From NCBI RefSeq assembly GCF_958298935.1, contig NC_084924.1, forward strand, positions 21,363,819 through 21,427,818: DNA of 64,000 nt. Reading direction: 5' to 3'. This DNA is from Phragmites australis (taxonomy: Eukaryota; Streptophyta; Magnoliopsida; Poales; Poaceae). The translations under genes were made by a program, and so were the position numbers. The notes beneath the pieces are model-generated. The model had not been told where the DNA came from. It made no database searches and was given only the letters and a program-made list of their open reading frames with translations. This document shows positions 58,731-64,000 of this stretch, piece after piece. Position 1 is the first letter of the stretch. Each line of letters opens with the position of its first letter.

Positions 58731-58949
58731 GCAAAAGTTATCACGTACGATGCTTAGAAACTGAAGCATCTCCGAGGAAGAATCGTTGTTTCGAGAGGGA
58801 ACGGATCAGGTTTGAAGCCGAAGTGACGGTTCAATCGTCGTTTGACCTTGAAAATTTTTCTGCACCCAACATACAGCATAGCATATTCGATGTTAAAATC
58901 TGGTATTTTTTGGGGTCCGTTTGCTATTTTTAATTCATTAAGTGCATTT
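58731..58949 (+). repeat. 219-bp direct repeat, copy 2
   Basis: Second copy of the unit at 58228, 503 bp further on, followed at once by five more TGCCGAGTG words (58975-59070). Confidence 0.85.
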
Positions 58950-59094
58950 GTAGCAAAAAAAAAAATTCAGGTGTTTGCCGAGTGTTCTTGCGTTTACACT
59001 CGGCAAACAATCGCTTTGCCGAGTGTTCTAGATTTGACACTCGGCAAAAACAGACACTCGGCAATTTCACGAATATAGGGTTTCCCATCCCCGG

Positions 59095-59441
59095 CCGCGC
59101 ACGGGGACAGATCTAATACGATTTTATTTCGTTTTCCCCAGCCGCCGCCGCCGCCTCCCGCGCCCCAATCCGCCACTGCCGCCAGCGCCGCCCTCCCCCT
59201 CCTCCCAGATCCCCCTCCGCTGCTGCCGCCCCGTCTCGCGCCGCCGCCCGACGCCGCCTCGCGCCGCCCTGCCCGCACCGCCCCCCTCCGATGCCGCTCC
59301 GCGCCGGCCCGCGCCGCCCCGCGTCGACCCGCGCCGGCCAGGTCCCCCTCCTCCGCTGCCGCCCCGCCTCGCGCCGCCACCCGCCGCAGCCTCGCGCCGC
59401 CCCGGCCCGCGCCGCCCCCCTCTGACCTCCTGCAAATCAGC
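59095..59441 (+). other. GC-rich promoter/first exon of the CACTA gene
   Basis: Very GC-rich (CCGCCGCC, CGCGCC runs) after a final TGCCGAGTG box, with a strong splice donor AAG|GTATGTGG at 59439-59446. The open frames here are GC-driven noise. Plausible untranslated first exon of the transposase transcript. Confidence 0.45.
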
Positions 59442-60775
59442 AAGGTATGTGGCCGCAAGTGATAATTTGCCTCCAGATTAAACTAAGCTCGATCGTGAAT
59501 CTGTCGATCCTCTGCTCTCGTGTGTTGCAGCAAATTGCAAATAAGACTAGTTTTTTCAACTATCTAGACTGCATTATGTTCTGATGGCATGGTTGCCATT
59601 CTGATGACAGAACTTGTTCATTTCAGAAAGAACCGCAGCTCATTGTGTGGTTCAGCAATTGAGGGAAATATATTATGATTGCTGACTGACTCGTCATCTC
59701 TAATAAAATGAATTTTTATACCGTCCGTGAGATAACAAAATTAACTTGGAAAGTACCAAATTTTTGTTACCTCCTTAGTTATAATTAGTGGTGCCTCTTC
59801 AAAGATAATAAAACCCCAAACTCCAAAGCAGGGGAGAATTTCTCTCCTCTGAAAGCACCAAATTGTTTCTGTGTATCATTAGCCTTTTGCAGAGTCTTTC
59901 AGGCATCAAGTGAATACAGTTAGAATATTTAATCTAGTGCGTGGTGAACACATATTACATTTGGCCTAGAAATCTATTTTGCTTAAATTGCGTTGGGACT
60001 TGGAAGCTTGCAATAAAGATGGAAAATGACACGGGAATTTGTTTGATAGCAGCACCTTAGAAAACATTGACTCGCTGATGAATGGGGCAATATGTTGGTG
60101 GCCCAATTTGAGAGGGATCTTTGAAAGACAGCAATTTCACAGTAGTTTTTATCAATTTTTGTAGAAAACAGTTTAATTCTAGCATGAACCTAAAAGGATT
60201 TCAACTTTGCAAATAGGCTACTTAGGTTTTTAACATCGTATCCTTTAGTGCATGGTGGTTCACATATTTTTACTTTGAGGGCTCCTTTGAACCGTAGGGT
60301 ATTATAGGAAATTGGAGAATTTCAATATGTGAGGAGAGTTTTTTTTTTTTTTTTAAGGGGAACCAGAGGGAGCTAGTCCCTACAGATTATATATAGATAA
60401 CGATAAAAAAGTACAAAGTTGAGAGTTTTTCTTATAAGAATTGTTTAGTATATAGCTGTCAAGTCACTTCAACGATTGAGAAAACAGATGGGTGATGCAA
60501 ATCTTAAACTACAGTACTAAGTTGGAGCAGTCTATATATTGTTTTATGTACTTGTATACCTTAATTAAAATTTTAGTCCTAGCCAAGTACATAAAATAAA
60601 TTTTCAGCTAAAGTTCAATAAGATATGTCACTCTCGATGTTTCTGTTTGACTAGTATTACAATGACCTTTTTCTGTGTTTCTAATAATTTAAACTTACTT
60701 CTTCTTTTCTTTTACCTCCTTTTCCCCCCTCATTTTGTAAGCTGTAGTTTTCAGGGGGGAGGGGGGAATATATAA

Positions 60776-60780
<5 letters not shown>

Positions 60781-60814
<34 letters not shown>
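60781..60814. repeat. (TA)n microsatellite
   Basis: 17 TA units. Confidence 0.9.
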
Positions 60815-60816
<2 letters not shown>

Positions 60817-61663
60817 GGGATACTACATTTGAGTGTGTTCCTTGCATTGTCTCCTCTTGGATCATTTTCAGTATGTTTGTTCAGTACAGTCCACACACGC
60901 TACCCTATTAGTTTTATCTATACATTTCACAGGTGTATCAGTGACCTGTTTGCAATGCAGGAACTTTAATTTGAACACTGTAGAGTAATTACTAACAAAC
61001 ATTATTCTGTAAAATTCCTGGATCTAACTCCAAGCACCACCTTTCGTTCCATGCTTCCAGCGTATTGTTCCCTTTGCCAATTCAGTTGAATTAAAAGTAA
61101 TTCAACATTTTTTATCACTTGTTTTTTTTAAAAGAATATTCTTTGCCAATTGTGTGCGTATGTACAATGTATTGTAGTGTCATGAACTCACACCTTTTTT
61201 GCTTCTTACATTAGCTGATCTAGCTGTACCCTACCTTTCTTTTGAGCAAGATCAAGGCTTACTAATACAGTGCAGGAAAAAGAAGCAACACTCTTCCCTG
61301 GCTATCTATCACTTTCCCTAATCTAAGGAAAAGTTTGAATCAACTAAACGAAAGTTCTGTGCGTTGTTCCCTGGTGATAAGATCCTTGTTTTATTCCATT
61401 TCACCTTTTTGTAACTGATAAATTTAAGATAGAAATTAGTTTAATGATTTGTTCCTGTACTCTAAGCGAAACCAACCTTTCCGAACTACAATTTAGAGAC
61501 TCATAGAATTTTGGCTAATTTAGGGTTTAGGATGTGCATGTCGCGTAACCTATGCGTCTCCCGTTTGAAAGAGTTATGGTTATAAATATGCAAGTCTTTG
61601 CATATCTATAACCGTAACTGTTTCGAATTGTCCACATTTTTTGGACAGCCCGAGGATGTGTAG

Positions 61664-61839
61664 ATTGGGTTCGTTTCAATGCTCTACTCCGATTCGAGAC
61701 AGAGTTTCGGCAGTATCTCCCCGTTGTTCTCCGGATACACATTGTCTTGGCTTGTTGCCGAGACGTGTATTTGGAGAACAGCGGGGAGGTGCTGCCGAAA
61801 TTCTATCTCGGATTGGAGTAGAGCATGGAAACGGCCCAA
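61664..61839. repeat. Long imperfect inverted repeat (hairpin)
   Basis: Arms 61664-61740 and 61765-61839, loop 24 bp. The arms pair at most positions (for example GCTCTACTCC against GGAGTAGAGC, and TTCTCCGGATACAC against GTGTATTTGGAGAA). A smaller hairpin (61561-61593 with 61598-61630) lies just upstream. Confidence 0.85.
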
Positions 61840-62030
61840 TGTACACATCGTCGGGTGGGATTAGGACCTATCTTTACCTATTAGATAGTTTGATGCATGC
61901 CGATTCCCTCTTATGGTAAAACACAAATATTTGATGGAAATAATTAATTGTATAGGTAGATGAAATTGATTTTTATATTACTTGCTGAATAAAAAATATT
62001 ATATGTGTATGTTTCCCAATATGTTAGAGG

Positions 62031-64000
62031 ATGGATGATCGTGAGTGGATGTACACTGGCCGCTCTAGTCAGGGTTTTTTGACCGATGAATGGATCTAGA
62101 AGACCGATGCATTCTTGGAATTAGCATTTGCTAGGCCTAAGGGACCTCGTGGAACTTGGTGCCCCTGCAGTATTTGTGCAAACGCGCGTCAACAAATAAA
62201 GGAGGTCATGGGTCAACACCTTTGTAAGAATGGGTTTATGCCACACTATACCCGGTGGACCTACCATGGTGAGTCCGAACGTGCCAGAGAGGAGGTGGTG
62301 CGTCAACACACCAACGACTATGATGTCGGGGTCGGAGACATGCTAGATGACTTTCATGATGCACATTTTAATGAAGCATGTATGGAGGAAGTGCCGGAGT
62401 CATCCGCAAAGGACTTTTATGATATGTTGTCTACGGCGCAGCAACCCCTTCACGGGCATTCCAAGGTTTCTCAATTGGATGCCATCAGACGCCTAATGGC
62501 TATCAAGTCCCAGTTTAGCTGCAGCCGAGAAACCTTCGATGCAATGCTGACAGTTGTTGGTAGCCTTCTCCCGGAAGGTCACATTCTGCCAAAGAGCATG
62601 TACGAGTCGAAGAAAGTCCTCCGTGCACTTAAGATGCCATATGAGCAGATACATGCTTGTCCAAAGGGATGCATCTTATTTAGGAAAGAACACGCGGACG
62701 CAAAGTACTGTGTGAAGTGCAATTCCTCTAGGTACCTTGAGGTAGACTCTGGTGATGGTCAGAAGAGGTAGCTCGCAATCCCCATGAAGATCCTTCGGTA
62801 TCTTCCATTCGTACCGAGAATCCAACGTCTGTATATGACTGTGGAATCTGCTAAACAGATGACATGGCACAAAGATGGGCGTCGATACAATCCTGACAAG
62901 CTGGTACATCCATCGGATGGTGAAGCATGGAAGAGGTTCGATCTGATTCATCGTGAAAAAGCTCTAGAGGCTCGTAATGTACGAATTGCGCTCGCAACTG
63001 ATGGGTTCAATCCATATGGTATGACTTGTGCCTCATACAGCTGTTGGCCCATGTTTGTTATTCCCCTCAATCTCCCCCCCGGCGTCATCTTTCAACGACA
63101 GAACATATTCCTGTCGCTAATAATTCCGGGGCCTGAATACCCAGGGAAGAATATGAGTGTGTACATGGAGCCGCTGATGGATGATTTGGTCCGTGCTTGG
63201 GAGGATGGGGTCTGGACATACGACCGAGCTACAAAGACAAACTTTAAAATGCATGTTTGGTACCAGTACTCCCTGCATGACCTACCGGCGTATGGGATAT
63301 TCTATGGCTGATGTGTGCATGGGCAGTTCCCATGCCCAGTATGCAGGGCGACTCTGATGTTCATTTGGTTGACAAAGGGTGGCAAATATTCTTCCTTCGA
63401 CAAGCATCGACAATTCCTTCCTCTTGACCATCCATTCAGACAAGACGTGCAGAACTTTACGAAAGATGTAGTTGTCGAAGGCTCGGCACCACCTAAGATG
63501 ACCGGTGCCGCGGTTCGTGCTCAGTTAGACACTCTCGAGGCCAATGCCCAAGGAGATGGATTTCTGGGATATGGTGAGCAACACGCCTGGACTCACAAGC
63601 CATGCTTGTGGAATCTCCCCTACTTCGATGATCTCCTTCTTCCACATAACATTGATGTAATGCACACTGAAAAGAATGTCGCTGAGGCCATTTTTGGAAC
63701 GATCATGGACATTCCTGAGAAGACGAAGGATAACGTTAAGGCTAGAGTCGATCAAACGAGATTATGCAATAGACCAAAGCTAGACATGGCCCCTCCCAGA
63801 GGCGGGAAATCGTGGACGAAGCCAAAGGCCAATTTCGTTCTTACAAGGGCCCAAAGGAGGGAAGTACTTGAGTGGTTCCAAACCTTGATGTTCCCTGATG
63901 GGTATGCAGCGAATCTGAAGAGGGGAGTGAATTTAGCTACTTTGCAAATCAACGGGCTCAAGAGTCATGACTATCACATATGGCTTGAGCGGCTACTGCC
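62031..64000 (+). pseudogene. CACTA transposase, tnp2 type (Transposase_21), partial, three in-frame stops
   Basis: Would cut and rejoin the CACTA ends. ATG 62031 (MDDREWMYTGRSSQGF) starts the transposase-associated domain: TWCPCSICANARQQIKEV and FMPHYTRWTYHGES (62160-62270). Next comes a linker with SQLDAIRRLMAIKSQFSCS and a zinc-finger-like CPKGCILFRKEH...YCVKC region (62655-62725). The tnp2 catalytic domain begins ~62784 with IALATDGFNPYGMT (first acid) and LPHNIDVMHTEKNV (second acid, near 63640). One frame runs throughout, but with TAG at 62097, TAG at 62769 and TGA at 63309, the last replacing a Trp codon. It is still open at 64000, with the third acid beyond. Confidence 0.88.

Larger units (their letters stand above)
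59442..62030 (+). other. Long intron-like region of the CACTA gene, with hairpins
   Basis: No coding. Holds a (TA)n microsatellite (60781-60814), a T run (60340-60354) and two inverted repeats at 61561-61630 and 61664-61839. A splice acceptor fits at ATATGTTAG (about 62017-62026), just before the transposase ATG. Confidence 0.45.
57505..64000 (+). mobile_element. CACTA (En/Spm) DNA transposon, 5' end and transposase; runs off the window
   Basis: Starts CACTACCGGAAACGAGG at 57505, the CACTA terminal signature, then a subterminal array of TGCCGAGTG words, a GC-rich first-exon-like block, a long intron-like stretch and a tnp2-type transposase gene. The right end is beyond 64000. Target-site duplication (3 bp, left side ATA-G border TAG at 57502-57504) cannot be confirmed. 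Confidence 0.88.

Noticed and set aside
59124..59458. GC-rich - strand frames of Gly/Arg/Ala
   Set aside because: Composition-driven; belongs to the CACTA first-exon region.

Overview
This is plant nuclear DNA from a grass (Poaceae). A panicoid such as sorghum, sugarcane, Miscanthus or maize is likely but not proven. The evidence is one single-exon GRAS gene of the SHORT-ROOT type set in a dense nest of grass-style LTR retrotransposons, plus the 5' end of a CACTA (En/Spm) transposon whose subterminal repeats are built on TTTGCCGAGTG. I see no bacterial or viral genes, no rRNA and no tRNA. Roughly 85% of the window is transposable-element DNA. SHORT-ROOT (54963..56801) is the only host gene I can support firmly.

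Layout, left to right. (1) 1-4853: a Ty3/gypsy chromovirus (CRM-like) on the + strand, 5' end off-window; gag-protease and pol frames, with pol running on into the 3' LTR. (2) About 5220-6363: leader, primer-binding site and 5' LTR of a similar element on the - strand, lying in the repeats of (3). (3) 6364-7473: the 3' end of a Tat-like gypsy element (135-bp repeats, polypurine tract, LTR). (4) 7474-8847: part of a long gypsy LTR. (5) 8860-12844: remains of the antisense ORF of a Tat element, split by tandem-repeat-rich 3' retroelement DNA. (6) 13547-17119: a long - strand LTR. (7) 17120-about 22890: a decayed - strand Ty1/copia element without a recognisable 5' LTR. (8) 22905-23683: a second antisense-ORF copy. 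(9) 23684-27528: a 2.8-kb LTR, primer-binding site and broken leader ORF of a Tekay/Del-like element. (10) 27529-37564: a - strand CRM-like element holding two solo LTRs, each with a perfect 5-bp target-site duplication. (11) 37741-50103: a nearly complete 12.4-kb - strand Tat element with both LTRs, primer-binding site, polypurine tract, gag, protease, reverse transcriptase, two RNase H domains, integrase and a long antisense ORF with its own TATA box. (12) 50104-54962: mostly non-coding, leading into the SHR promoter. (13) 54963-56801: SHORT-ROOT. (14) 57505-64000: CACTA element reading into a tnp2-type transposase (from 62031) that is still open at the window edge.

Function. SHORT-ROOT is a mobile GRAS transcription regulator of root and leaf-vein patterning. 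Apart from CACTA tnp2 and the CRM-like pol, all transposon frames carry several stops or frameshifts, so most elements look dead. Many LTRs nevertheless keep TATA boxes in opposing orientations, so antisense transcripts and small RNAs are plausible. All family calls come from reading translated motifs by eye; no database search was run.
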